Shown here one piece after another: positions 25,416-37,497 of a stretch of 64,000 nt of DNA. Source of the stretch: Leptasterias polaris (Eukaryota; Echinodermata; Asteroidea; Forcipulatida; Asteriidae). A program made the position numbers and the translations under genes. Within the stretch, counting starts at the first letter, position 1. Every line of letters starts with the position of its first letter. The notes under the pieces were generated by a model. That model saw only the letters and a program-made list of their open reading frames with translations. It was not told where the DNA came from and made no database searches. The DNA is taken from assembly GCA_037783415.1 (NCBI GenBank), contig JAZGTN010000009.1, positions 10,416,001 through 10,480,000 on the forward strand. The letters are read 5' to 3'.

Positions 25416-26552
25416 CCGTAATTTCCTGCGGATAAGACGCGGGGCGTACAAGGCGCAGGGCCGTGAAATTACCCCCCAAAAATCAAGCGTCAACAGACAA
25501 GGCGCACTGCCGCACAAGGCGCATGATCTTACATGCACCTTTGACTGCAAACTGCAGACCGTATCGGTACATCGCCAAAAAGGGGTAATTTTGTTACCCT
25601 AAAAGTATCACGCTAATCAACACGTGAATAAATAGAAATCATGTGCGCTTCAAACATGTAGAGACATGTAGAAAAGTTCATTGTAAACTGAAACCAACCT
25701 ACCGTTCAGCGGCGTTTTCAGGAGATTCTTTCTCCCGTGTGTCACATGGAATTGAAGGGAGTTTAACCAACAGAGGGCGCTACCACAGGGCTGAAGGGAG
25801 TTTATTCAACAGAGGGCACTACCATACGGCTCTGAAAATAATCTCCTGCCATTCCGATGGTAAACTTGGTTTCAAGTCTGAGACTGCGGTTATTTCTCTG
25901 CATCGGCCACGCAAAATTCCCCTGCAGATTGGCTATCACGCGCTCTAACTCGGTTCAAGACGGAGGTTTATCCACAAGAGGGCGCTGTTTCAGCCAATAA
26001 TATATCGGCTATTAGGACAACTAAAAACCACGATCACAGACTTGGAACCAAGTCTATTCCGATGGGGACGTGACATTATTGGGCTTTCTGTTGTTCACCG
26101 TTCACGCAATAGAGGTTGGGTGAATGCGTTCGGCAAACGTCTAGATAAATCTGAATGCAGTATTTTCGGTACGAAATCGCGGCCATAAAGGAAGGGATGA
26201 ACACATTGCTGCATTGTTGGAATGAATTCACGGTCGTTATGTATAGGGACATGTGGCCACAAAGGCGGCTCAACACATTGCGTCATTGTCAGAATGAAAA
26301 TCTGACGACATTGTCTGGAGAGTTGAGCACTGATATGTACTACGTCAACAATGGTGGTGAGTTGATGGTTGGCGACCGCATTATTAACCTGACCGCAGCT
26401 ACATTAAATAGGGCCTAGATTATTTGCACGTCGGCCGCGGGCATTTTGATCTTAAGCGACATCAGACAAGGCGCACTGGAATACAAGGCGCAGTGATGAT
26501 TTTGTGGTCTAAAAAGTCAGATAAGACGCATCTTATCCGCAGGAAATTACGG
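25416..26552. mobile_element. TA-flanked DNA transposon, copy 2, uninterrupted (1137 bp)
   Basis: Inverted ends CCGTAATTTCCTGCGGATAA and TTATCCGCAGGAAATTACGG with TA on both sides (25414-25415, 26553-26554). The interior includes two CAACAGAGGGC words. It encodes only short ORFs without recognised motifs, so it is non-autonomous. Confidence 0.82.
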
Positions 26553-26554
26553 TA

Positions 26555-28767
26555 AATAAAATTTCCCCACAAAAAAGAACTGGATAAAAAACCGAACACG
26601 TACATCACATGCTCTATGATCACACGCACAGAGCGCCGGTTGCTGCTGCATGGCTATTTAAAAACTCACGGACGGATGAGACAACGGCCGTGGACACAGG
26701 GGGGACGCCACGCCGACAGCCAGTGAACGATGCAGAACGACAGTTATAAGAGAGGAACTTGTTTATTCCAAGTTTGTACATCTAGGTGAGGGTACTTAGT
26801 TCGCACAATCAGACCATAATTTTAAAAGAGCGCGATCGCGCTCGCGCTCCTCCGCGCTCCTTAATGTTTTCCAAGGAGAGCAAAAAAAAGCGCTCCTTAC
26901 AAATTTAACAAGAGCATGTTTTTTCAAAACCCTAATTGTTGATTAAAATAAGCCGCTTGAATCTCGGAGTTGGCAGTGGCAACATCTAAAGAGTGCACGC
27001 TTTTTCTTTTTTCCCCCCGTTAATTTTACCTTTATTTCACCGTTCGTAAATAAATTGTGGCCCGGCGGCGGCCGGACCATGCGGTGATTTGTTTCTTCCA
27101 TGTGCGTCGTGTATTGTATGCAGCTAGATCTATTGATATGTGTAGACTTGTCTCATTCCCCGCTTCATTCGCGGTACAGTTTGACCGTAGTACATGTACA
27201 CGTATGTTTACTGCTGCAGCAAAGGAACATGTGTGGAGACATTGAAAAGTCTACTGACAACAACGCACGGTGTGTTGTGTGGATGCCCGCGAAACGTTAG
27301 ACTTTTTTCACCAGTCGTCACTATCCACGTTCATAGGCAAAAGCGCCAGTTCTTCGATTCGTTTAATGTGTTTTACGGCTGGAGATATTTTTACGCATTG
27401 AACTATGACCTGGAAGAAACTTCGAGACAATTCATGCAATGAGTGTGCGTCACACACGTGTGAGGGGATTCGTCGACGTTTGAGTTGACGTCTCACATTA
27501 TTTTTCCAAAATGATGCGGTTTGCAATCTTCGAGGATACTAAAAGGTGTTTCAAGAACAATTTTCAATGTCCAAAAGGGGGCAACACTTAACCCAATGAT
27601 TCACTAACACAGGTAAAGACCCCAAACATCAAAATTTCTTTTAACAAAAACCATTGAAAACATGACTGCTCCGTTCATATTTTCGTGGATTATTTCGGAA
27701 GATCATTGTATTTTTTGTTTTTTTAGACAATATACATGTACGTCTGATTTCATCTTTTGTAAAAGTATTTTCCTCCTATTTACTCGTCCCCGGTCCCATC
27801 TATGGTCCCAATAACGCCCGAGGGGTTCACAGAGTGCGGCGCTGACGCACGAGTCAACTTGCCCAAATTCCGGACACCACAAATTCGGGCCTTGCCCAAA
27901 ATCCGGACATGCATTTTTAGCGTTAGATTTTTTGTCATCGCCTATTCTCATGCACATGCGCAGTAAATTCAAATCGCTCTCCTTAATTCACTTTCTTGAT
28001 TTAAGGAGAGCAATTTACAGCTCTCCTCAGATTTATTAAAATGAAGGCCTGCACAATGACCATTTGAGAAAAATCACACTGGTACTCATCTAGCGACACG
28101 CGTGCTTATGCATTGTCGTTTATAATGGGTACCAGCTAATCACAATTTCGGTTTCATTCGATGTTAGCGCCCGCCTAAATTGCACTGGTACTATGCTTGT
28201 TCACTGGTGTTCGTACATGTTTGTGCGCGTGGGCCATGCATGGCGTGGGCATGGTTACAAAAATGATGCCTCATTTTCATGTACATTTTTGTACATGTAC
28301 ACTATATCATTGCAAAGTCAGTGTGTTGTTGACGTTCGCAACAAAAATTCCCTGTTTTCTAAATAAAATTGCGACGTAAAAACTGTCAACTACACATGTA
28401 GGGCCAAACGATAAGTCAAAGAGGACAATAATGCCTCGGAAAGACAGTTGCCAGGACCTGAACAGAAATTGATGTTTATTCTTTATGGCGTTGTTGCCCT
28501 TTCTTTGAGATGCAAGTTGGCCTTGGTGCCCTACCTCATGGCCTTGGTATGTGAAAATTGTGAAATTTGAGGCCTGCTGCAGTATGCTTAACACACATAA
28601 ACACAAATGAGTAAAATTTAATGTCAGATGCTTAAATTCTCATATTGTGGTCTTGTAAAAAATATTCTGGTTCAGTAAACATTTTAAGCTGCAAGCCCTG
28701 TTGTCTTGTGGAATTTCCCCACAATTTGACCCTGTCCTGTAAATGTAGGCATACATGTACAGGTACA
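26555..28767. other. intergenic; GAGAGC/GCTCTC-rich ends possible
   Basis: GAGCGCGATCGCGCTCGCGC (26828) and AAGGAGAGCAA words at 26873 and 28000 hint at an inverted-repeat element of about 1.2 kb, but I cannot fix its ends. The stretch 28480-28580 is dispersed GGCCTTGGTGCCC repeat. No gene was recognised; ORFs at 27057-27442 lack motifs. Confidence 0.4.
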
Positions 28768-29147
28768 TGTACACCTTAGTCCAGGTTGGACTCCTCCGTT
28801 GCATACAACACGACGGAGTCCAGGGTATAAAGGTCCCGTACCATTGCAAACAAATTAATAACAAACATTTTTCATATTTTTACCTGATGGAGGAAGTTGA
28901 AACAGAAGCAGAACTCCGACTTATTTTCATAAATAATATCATCCATGGATGTATTTGTTAGTTGTGAACTCATCAAAAGTGTAGTTAAGGTCACCGAGAA
29001 TATATGAACGGAATTTCAGCTTCTCAAATCAGGTAAAAATATGAAAAAATTGTAGTCAAAATTTGGTTCGCATTGTAGAGAAACTTTATACCCAGGACGT
29101 CAGTTCAGTGCAACAGACACTGACGTCCTACCAGGGCTAAGGTACAC
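28768..29147. mobile_element. palindromic MITE with terminal stem-loops, about 380 bp
   Basis: The arms match over about 120 bp (CCTTAG..CCAGG, GGGTATAAAG, TTTTTCATATTTTTACCTGA and reverse complements). Each end also folds on itself: GGACTCCTCCGTTG/CGACGGAGTCC on the left and AGGACGTCAGT/ACTGACGTCCT on the right. Confidence 0.7.
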
Positions 29148-30674
29148 CTGTACAATGTACAGGTACACCTACAGTGCATGTGGCTCTACATACACTGTAG
29201 TACACCTGTAAAGGCTGTATGCATGTGCCTCTACATGTACACCTGTACATGTAGGCCTACATGTACATGTACAGGTACAAGCAGTGCTTCCAGTCCTGTG
29301 ATTTAATCTTCGAGAGGGGAAGGGCCATTTTTATTTTGCAAAAGGCACTTTCATTGGCAGGCCTCAACCTTAAGCTTCAGAGGGTCAAGGCCACTTGGCC
29401 TCAAAGGCTCCAAAAAAGAAAGGGGCACCAAGGCAAACTGAAAGGGCACCAAGACCATTTTCAAACTTTTATTTGTTGATGACATATATGTATACTTCCT
29501 TCCATTTCAAGATAGTGTTCAACTTTCCAACCTGTATTTATTTCATTGTTATACTGTTCACATGCTGTGCAATGACACTACTAGAATAGTTGTAAAAATT
29601 AAATAGAAATAAATAAGTGATTATGAAAACTGAAAACAAATCCCACCAACGCCAAATTAATAATTGGCCTATGTAAACGTGCATGCTGACCTTGTCGACG
29701 TTTATGGCTGAACAATCTCACCCAAAAAGTGCGTCTAAAAATTGGCACTTTGCCTCTGCTCCAGCCATTTGGCCTTTGTGCTTTTAAAAAAGTCTGTTGT
29801 GGGATGGCATGATGATGGATCAATATAATTGAGTTGAAAGATTATGGTAAAGATTTCTGAAATTAGGGCACCGTTAATAGTTCGATGTTGACATTTTCAC
29901 CAGTCACGCGTGTACACCAACGTGTGTTTCAAGATGAAAAAGAAAGTTGGGAGGCAGGAAGGTCACTGGGTCACAACATTTTTTGTAAAACACTGTTCTC
30001 CACAGACTTTTTTGTTGAAAGGGCGGTATGACATAATCGGATGGGCGCCCGTTGGTATGACGTCATCATCGGCCGTTAGTATACGAGGCAACCGCGATGA
30101 TTGCGAGGGGGTTTCGGGGAAGTCCCCGCTAAAAAGACACTCCGTACGTCAATAATGAGCCAAGACGTACCATTTTGAAAAATCATTTAAAGTTTGAAAA
30201 ATCATTTAAAGTTTCAAAATGTTTTTTTTTTTAAATAGTACACTTTGATAAATTAAAAGCAGAGATGAAGAGATAAACTCACATAATAGATAGACTCATC
30301 GTTTCCGTAGACAGATTCAGGAAATTTTTGAGCGAAAACAAAGACGTTGATGTGACCTATGATGTGACAAAACTTCTAAGAAATGGTCACTAAAAAATAT
30401 TTTATTTAACTTTCACAAAACATCCACGTCTTCTTAAAGTGATGATAATCTTGGTTGGTGTTTATTGGCTTAGCTTTCGGAATAATTCAAGAACGTTACA
30501 AACTGCACGTGTATTTATTAGAGCGGGCACGTCATTGGTCAGTGCTTATTGTTAGCAAACACGCTGGCAATCTCCTTTCACGTACAGTAGTAAAGCTCAG
30601 CTCAACGAAGCGCGTATGGTACCTGTTATACATGTACTTCTGTGTAACTCGACGACACTCGAAGCAGTATTCTT
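29148..30674. other. ACATGTA-rich DNA, dispersed repeat, hAT end fragment
   Basis: 29148-29285 is dense in TACATGTACA and GTACACCTGTA palindromes. 29300-29470 is the GGGCACCAAGG repeat. 29991-30150 starts AACACTGTTCTCCACAGACT like the end of the 22052 element. ATCATTTAAAGTTT repeats at 30180-30215. Confidence 0.55.
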
Positions 30675-30880
30675 GTTGCCAGACTATCCGGCCGCGGGCT
30701 GCGAATTTTTTTTTTCCAGCGCGGTAAAGGCCATTCTGTGCATATATCTCACTGGGATCCGTACGTGCCAAGCTTCATTACAATATCAACTAGCACCTGC
30801 ACAGAATGGCCTTTACCGCGCTGGGAACAAATTTCTCCCGCGGGCTACCCGGCCATGCGGTTCCCGCTCTGTTTATCGTT
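30675..30880. mobile_element. hairpin MITE with perfect 27-bp inner arms
   Basis: 30716-30742 (CCAGCGCGGTAAAGGCCATT plus TCTGTGCA) and 30798-30824 are perfect reverse complements. Imperfect outer arms include GGCCGCGGGCTGCGAATTT and AAATTTCTCCCGCGGGCTAC. Confidence 0.7.
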
Positions 30881-33625
30881 GCCGTCAATTAGCTGTGTGA
30901 GCCGGCTGGTCGTCGGCGCGGTCTACGGTGTGATCCACTGCAGGTATTTCGGTACTTGCGCGATGCATAGCATGCAAGCATCATCGGGAAAACTTATGTG
31001 CTGGAGCGTACGCTACGTACGTCTCATTATTTTGAATAACTCTTTCGAATACATAATATGGAATCATTGGAAAAGGGGCACGACGGCCAAGTGGCTGTAA
31101 GATACATGTTTTTTAAAAGGGCATCGCGGCAATTCGATGGGGCATCGCGGCAATGACTGCTGGTGGCCGCTGTAAAGGTCGAGGCCTGCATTGGGAACCC
31201 TTAAAGTCTACAGGAAACTTTTAAAGGTGCACCGAGCAAGACCAGGGCAACCGAGATACCATGGCCTTGATGTCCTCCGTGTAATTCCAAGCCAACCTAT
31301 TGACCCCTGAACTGCAGAGCAAGGAATAGGGTATACGCTTTAGTTAAAATCCTTTGTAATGAATGTTTGACTTTAAAATGACTCGCTTCTTGTCTTCTCA
31401 TTCAATCGAGAATAATCGTTACAAATATTGACATCACTGCAGCTTTTGCAGTGGCCTACAAAATACATTACTGTGTGTACATAATTTATAAATAATTGTA
31501 AGAACAAAAGCTTTTTTTAAGCACTTGAAGTGAACATTTTTATCAACCATTATGTCTTGGAGCTAGTGAGTAATGTAGTAGCTTCAATAACTTCAAGTTC
31601 ATGTTTACGTGAACATAGTCTTTCTAAACTGTCACAAAATCAAAAAGGGCTAATACAATCTGACAAAGTTGTCTAACACTGCTTTTTCACTAGAGTCATA
31701 TTGAGTTGACAAAAACAATAATATTTGGATATAATTTAATTTTTGTCACAATGCATGAAACTATGGATGGTAGTCTGTTATGGCCAAATTGTTGTTGCTT
31801 TGTTTAGGGGGGCATCCTCTCATTTTCCACAAGCCTAAAAAAAGTCACAGGCATGACAGGGCAGGGGTCATCATTCCAACCATAATCATCGTAATCAATC
31901 AGGACCAAACTTCAAGAACATGAAGAATTGAGATGTTCACAACCCTACATTAGTTCACAAAGTAAAGGTTTTTCTCACAAAATACATTGAAGTTACAATG
32001 TACGACAAGTGTACATCAAGCAAGACAACATTTATTAAGTATTACTATTATGGCAATACTTTTTACAAACAGACCAAGTAACAAGATCAAAATTTAGTTT
32101 AGAAAAGTGTGGTTGCTTTACTGCTCAGCTTGCACTTTGCAGTTGTATTTTTAAGTTGCACCAAAATGGTCACCACTTGCACTACCGTTTGCAGCACTGG
32201 CAAAAAGGTTGCATATTATTTTCCCATTGTGTGGTTTAAAATTACAACTAACATGTACAAACATTTTGGATTTATTAAGCATTAGTAAGGTTAAATAGAT
32301 TTATACAAACAAAATCTCATCGGAGAGCACTCCACCATTTTATCAAAGATGGCGCTCGCCAGATGTACCGTAGTCGTCGTAGCAATACCTAAGTTCACAA
32401 TCTTACAATAATCAAATGAACAGATTCGTCCCTTATCCTATACTTACGTGATATTTTAAATCCCCCAAACGCAGGATTGTTACCCTTGGCGTCTGCAAAC
32501 GACGTTGTCCTCGGTCTTGCACTCATACTCCAAATTCAATTTCAAAATTACTTGTCTATTTCGATCAAAATAACGAAAAAATCCACTCGTTTACATGGTC
32601 GGCAGTGACACAGTTTTGGCAGGGTAAAACTGGACACAAGCCCCCGTCAGCAAAACAGTGTAACTGGGCCAGTTAAAGACAGAATATTTCCTTTTCAAGA
32701 CGACTAATTTACTCTGTGCGTGAGGAAATATATCTTGGTGAAATTCTCAATTTAAAGAAAAATATTTCCAGCCAGGTTCTGGTGTGTTTCGAAGGGAATT
32801 CCGATGGTTTTCGGACAAACATAGTCCCGTTTTGCGAATCTCCTCTCCTGGTTGCCAATAATACTGACAGGGTACAATACGGTCGTGATCGATAGATCGG
32901 CAAATTCCGGAAAAGACCGAGAAGACCATTGACCAATCAGATTACAGAACGGGATTTGACGGAAAAGACCGATAGATTGTGGTGTGATTTCGGAGTTGAC
33001 TTGTGCACAATTAGTGATGACGTCATAAGAAACTGTGCTTAATTTTGGTGATATGACGGGAAAATTTTTACAGGACACTCCCGCGAACACTGCGCGATGG
33101 TGGGAGAAGAGAAGGCGCCAACGTAAAATCTGAAGGAGATTTTTGTATCATTTTCACCCTTTCTGTTACTTTTATAGTTAGGAAATAGAACGACTTAGTA
33201 CTCGAGTATTCTTCTAGTTTATGTTGTGGAGGTAAAGTTTGCAGAGATTCTGTGGTCTCCATATCTGCACCATTTGTAAGTCTAGTTGTTGGGCCAGGTA
33301 CACGGGTCCAAACCCGCTAATTTTATGACCTTTAACCTTTATGCTGCTCGCGATGGGCCCCGCACCATGGATAAGAATGCAACAATGGGTGCATTATTGC
33401 ATGTTGTAAGGGTTGCTGTGATTTATAAGCATGGTTATTCATGTTACAAATAATCAGCTGGTGATAAACAATTGATTATAACGGGACAATGGCAAAACAC
33501 CATAAAATTACAACAGAATTATAATTTAGAACTGAGTTTAAGGCTTTTAATTTTAGTGTTGGAATGAATGACAGGGAACCAGCCAGTCTACCAATCCAAT
33601 CCAAAAGATGGCCCTAGCCTAGGGC
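30881..33625. other. intergenic; weak minus-strand start exon candidate
   Basis: 31110-31295 is dispersed repeat (CTACAGGAAACTTTTAAAGG ... CCTCCGTGTAATTCCA). A minus-strand ATG at 33262 has G at -3 and +4 and opens METTESLQTLPPQHKLEEYS. No convincing donor or following exon was found. The rest is unremarkable. Confidence 0.3.
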
Positions 33626-33792
33626 AGAAAGGACTTGGACTGGAGTACAGCGCCCCGGTGCGGTGGTAGCATGGTTTTTACTCACTTACTGGGGACTGGT
33701 TCTACTTCTACCTAGTCCTAGGCCTAGCCTAGGGCCTAGGTAGAGAACCAGTCCCCAGTAACTAAATGGGGCGCTGTACTCCAAGTCCTTTC
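33626..33792. mobile_element. long hairpin MITE, about 167 bp
   Basis: AGGACTTGG..GAGTACAGCGCCCC pairs with GGGGCGCTGTACTCCAAGTC. ACTGGGGACTGGTTCTAC pairs with GTAGAGAACCAGTCCCCAGT. The centre is a run of CCTAGG / TAGGCCTA palindromes. Confidence 0.8.
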
Positions 33793-33849
33793 CAAAAAGT
33801 TTACATCTGCGGTTGCACTCGCAGATCCAGATGTCAATATTTTTAGGAG

Positions 33850-34148
33850 TATAGACCCAGTGTTGTAGTCACCGAGACCTGGAAGACCAAGACCGAGACC
33901 TTGACATCCGAGGGGGAGACCGAGACCAGGTCTCGAGACCTACATTCTACAACACTGCCCATTGCCCACGTGCAGCCCACTTCACTTGCACGTGCATTTC
34001 CTGTCACACAGTGTCAGCCATTTTGGGAGTCAAAATGACACAAAGAAATTGACTCCCAAAATCCTGGAAATGGTAGTGGCATTTTTCAGAGGTGCTTTCG
34101 CGTTGTGCAAGGGTAAGGGGTCAATAGTGCCCCAGTTACTGGGTCTAT
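33850..34148. mobile_element. TATAGACCC-type MITE with nested 100-bp hAT-like MITE
   Basis: Outer ends TATAGACC and GGGTCTAT match the 14739 family; after the insert the sequence resumes CCCATTGCCCACG. A GGGAGTCAA/TTGACTCCC hairpin lies at 34025-34060. The nested element 33858-33957 has ends CAGTGTTGTAG and CTACAACACTG and many GAGACC words. Its target duplication is not clean. Confidence 0.65.
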
Positions 34149-34703
34149 CCCAAGGCCCTAGTAATAGTAATTTAGTATTAATAATATGGTTTATATACAA
34201 AGAGGGTGTCAAGAATGCAGTTACGCAAAAACGTTTGCTCATCTATGAGCAAATTCGGTTGGCTCACTTGTCGACTAGACTTAACCATAGTCAATCTACA
34301 GTGTAGCTGTCACTCGAGCGCTGCATGGTTGAACCAGCAAGTCAAACTGGATCAACCTTGCTCTGGAGCACTGTTTCTCTAGTCAACTAACAAAGTTACG
34401 TCACTTTGTCAAGATGGCGTTTTGGAACAATAAATGTTTTCTCTCTTCAATACGTCTTCGTTGGTCGCCATATTTGCCGAATCAATAGACTATGAATGAA
34501 CCACACACCACGCATGCATGATTTCAATGGCAAAGTGACTAAAGGTTAGCACCTGAACTTACTCAATGGCATCATGGGCAATATTACGCCCTCTTCACCA
34601 TCCTCTGACTATAGGGATCGGGCTTGGTACTGCCTTCTAATTGACCCCTGGCATGCACCTCAAAACTCCAAATGTGCTACGCTCACCAATTTGGGAGTCA
34701 ACA
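34149..34703. other. no feature recognised
   Basis: Intergenic DNA without an ORF of note or a clear repeat boundary. Confidence 0.4.
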
Positions 34704-35181
34704 GGGATGCGTTCCACTTGTGCAAATGTTGCCAACGTTTGCAAACATTTGCCAACAATTTTGAGTGGAACGAGTTGTGTGCCAACAACGTTGGCGAACG
34801 TTCGCAACCGGCGAATGTATTTCTGAGGTGTTGGTTGGTGGTTTTTAAAATGGTGGACAACAAAACGTAAGCAGACGATATTATTTTCTTGTCACGAAAA
34901 TAGTTATAATGTGTTTTCAGTGGTTGTTAACGCAGTCAGGTGGAGCTGAAAATAGTTGAAGACGTGATATACAAACGAGGACTCAAATTTACCTACAATA
35001 CAGCAAAAACCAAATAAAAAAAAAAAAAATTCATACGGTGTCGCCATCTTCATTACAGAGCGCCGCTATGAGCGCCGCTATATTGACATCAATGTGTGCA
35101 TGCAATCGTTCCAGTTGAGTCGCAAACGGTCACAAACGTTTGCGCGAGCGTTCGCTATCTGTTTGAAGTGGAACTCGCCCC
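34704..35181 (+). mobile_element. MITE A (TGCGTTCCACTT ends), uninterrupted
   Basis: Left GATGCGTTCCACTTGTGCAA, right AAGTGGAACTCGCCCC, with GCAAACGTT-type words at both ends. It is an opposite-orientation copy of the element at 44551-46483 and shows the unoccupied hAT site GGTTTTTAAAATGGTGG. Confidence 0.75.
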
Positions 35182-35207
35182 AGGTAAACATGTAGCTGAC
35201 ATGGCTG

Positions 35208-35646
35208 AAATAATAATAATAATAATAGTGGCTTCTTATATAGTGCTCATATCTGTCACTCAGTGACGCTCAAGGCGCTTCAACAGTCAGTATTTTCCTG
35301 CAAGGTATATATGTGGAGCTACTTATTGAAGTTTGAGACCTATTCCTTGTACATAGCACCATGTAATGGTTTACAAGGTGCTGTGGCGCAATTTGCAGCC
35401 AATCAAACCAGGAACACCGGGGCGAACCCCTTCTCTTTTCGATAAGTGCATTGGGTTCTTTTACGTGCGTTACACAACACACGGGACCAACGGCTTTACG
35501 TCCCATCCGAAGGATGAAGCAATAATGTTAAGTGTCTTGCTTAAGGACACAAGTGTCACGCCCGGGACTCGAACCCACACTCTGCTGATCTGAAACACCA
35601 GAGCTTGAGTCCGGTGCTCTTATCCGCTCGGCCACGACACGCCACG
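35208..35646 (-). repeat. tRNA-Leu-like SINE, full-length, minus strand
   Basis: The minus-strand head GTGGCCGAGCGGATAAGAGC has a stem CCGGA / TCTGG around CTCAAGC (anticodon CAA), a long variable arm and B box GGGTTCGAGTCCC, as in class II tRNA-Leu. The body contains GTGTCCTTAAGCAAGACACT and CATCCTTCGGATGGGACGT. The 3' tail is (ATT)n. The family recurs at 49355 and 56746. Confidence 0.82.
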
Positions 35647-36244
35647 AATGAAGTGTGAATGCTGCGTAGCCTAAATTCGGACTACACTCTAATAACAGAG
35701 AGGGACATTGACTCCCAACATGGCACAACAAAGACTATTGTTATGATGACATCAGGTGAATTTGGTCCATGACAATATATTTACTCTCGAAAAGACCTAA
35801 AGTTAATGTTATTGTTAGTGTTACTGGTAAGGCCGGCAGGAACAAAGTCGTTACAAAAGTAAAGGATTTGGGGACTGGGGTCAGAATGTGGAAATTTTAG
35901 CAATTACTTATCACAGGGTCAGGCATTCCAATGTTATCAAAGTCCAAACAAAAGCACTCTGCACTAATGCTGAAAATAGAAGCTCAGTACTCTGGTCTCA
36001 GACAGACAACTTGTCAAATTTCAATATGTCTCGTGGTAAATGTCCAACCAAGCTTTATGTGTCCTGACCTGACTGGACTGAGCTGGTCTGGCATACCAAA
36101 GCAGGCGTTAATCACAGTGGTGTGGTGGAAAGTTTAACATCTGGATATTTGTTTGCAAAAGTGACGTCCCCTTATGCATGCTACAGCAAACAAACCTGAA
36201 CTACAAGATCTTCCCTCACTCTGACAAGGTGAAATTCAACACCT
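35647..36244. other. no feature recognised
   Basis: Intergenic; the stretch at 35700-35770 (CATTGACTCCCAACATGGC, GATGACATCAGGTGAATT) resembles 9113-9170. Confidence 0.4.
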
Positions 36245-36835
36245 TATGTTAACTCAACTCAGTAACTGTTCAGACTCTGAATATTGTGGTATGCATGATC
36301 CCATGTAAAGCGTACGTCCTCAGTCCAACACCATTCAGTCACTCAACACCTAAACTGTTGGACTCTGATTATGGTTATATGCCTGATCCCATGATAAACA
36401 TAAGTTTACTAGTGCAGTCCTCAGTCCAACACCATTCAGTAAATCAACATCAAAACTGTTGGACTCAGATTATGGTGGTATGCCTGATCCCATGTGAAGC
36501 ATAATCAGTTTACTAGTGCAGTCCTCAGGCCAACACCATTTAGTAACTCGACAAACAAACTGTTGGACTCTGATGGTGGTATGCTTGATCCCAGAAGCAT
36601 AATCATTTACTAAGTGTAGTCCTCAGTCCAACACCGTTCAGTAAATCAACATCAAAACTGTTGCACTCAGATTATGGTGGTATGCCTGATCCCATGTAAA
36701 GCATGATCAGTTTACTAGTGCAGTCCTCAGACCAACACCATACAGTAACTCAACACCCAAACTGTTGGACTCTGATTATGGCAGTATGCATGATCCCATG
36801 TAGAGCAAATTAGATTGGTGCAGTACTCAGTCTAA
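36245..36835 (+). repeat. tandem repeat, ~100-105 bp, about five to six units
   Basis: CAGTCCAACACCATTCAGT recurs near 36321, 36422, 36525, 36623 and 36728, each followed by AACTGTTGGACTCTGATTAT and ATGCCTGATCCCATG. It ends about 400 bases upstream of SNAPC2 coding exon 1. Confidence 0.85.
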
Positions 36836-37241
36836 CAGAATCAAGCAAAACATGCAATTTGATTTTGATGCCTTTGGTGGTTTTAATTACCAATGTTTGA
36901 TCTTGATGAGCGAAAAAGTGGCGATTGGATATCTGGGCATTATATTTTTATGATTTTTCCTGGTTTCAGGATTTTCTCTAAAAATCTCCTTGAGCCTTCA
37001 AATTTTCTTAGAAGAAGTAAACCAGTCATCAAAGGAAAAAAATCAATATTCACATTGTGTCCAAATGTAGTTTTGAATCTCTGATGATGCACAGAGTCTG
37101 TAAACCTCCTGAACTGTGACATCTGGGAGGTTCTGGGTCTAGAATAAGGGGCGGGGGGACCCAGGGCCTCGAGCCATGTTTCACTTTTATCAAATCTAAT
37201 CTTTGGATATCGCATCTTTTCTTTTGCTTCATTTTTTTCAG
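36836..37241 (+). other. SNAPC2 upstream flank or 5' intron
   Basis: The strong polypyrimidine tract and CAG at 37239-37241 imply this is the end of a 5' intron, or that transcription starts within this stretch. No TATA box or upstream exon can be asserted. Confidence 0.4.
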
Positions 37242-37267
37242 GACTTTCTGCCATCGAGAAGAAAACA

Positions 37268-37497
37268 ATGACATCCCAAGCCAAGATGAAAGACACAATG
37301 GATGGTTCTGCCAATGAAGACAATTGTCATGACAACAAGAACATAGATGTTGCGGGGACCAGCTCTAATGCTCCGGGATTCCGGCGCTCTTCCAGGAGGC
37401 GTTGCCCCACACGCGTCTTCGAGCCTCAACAGCGGAGGAAGTCCTACAATTACTGGAGTGCTGCAGATAAAGTTGCACTCCTAAGGTTTTTGAACAA
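37268..37497 (+). CDS. SNAPC2: SNAPC2 coding exon 1
   Basis: Preceded by a long pyrimidine tract ending TTTTTTTCAG at 37241, so the exon itself probably begins at 37242 and a 5' exon lies upstream. It encodes an acidic, Asn-rich leader, then an Arg/Ser-rich basic stretch (FRRSSRRRCPTR) and the first half of the SANT-like domain, with Trp63 in YNYWSAADK. It ends at donor GTAAGA in phase 2. The TAA two bases into the intron closes the frame if unspliced. Confidence 0.85.

Noticed and set aside
26095..26286. Minus-strand ORF conserved between the two TA-flanked elements
   Set aside because: Conservation reflects recent copying of the element; the peptide has no recognised motif and overlaps another frame equally open.
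33068..33262. First exon of a minus-strand gene
   Set aside because: Good start context, but no convincing donor, downstream exon or homologue, so not listed as CDS.
35555..35646. A tRNA-Leu(CAA) gene on the minus strand
   Set aside because: The same head is attached to a common body and (ATT)n tail at three loci with target duplications, so it is a SINE.
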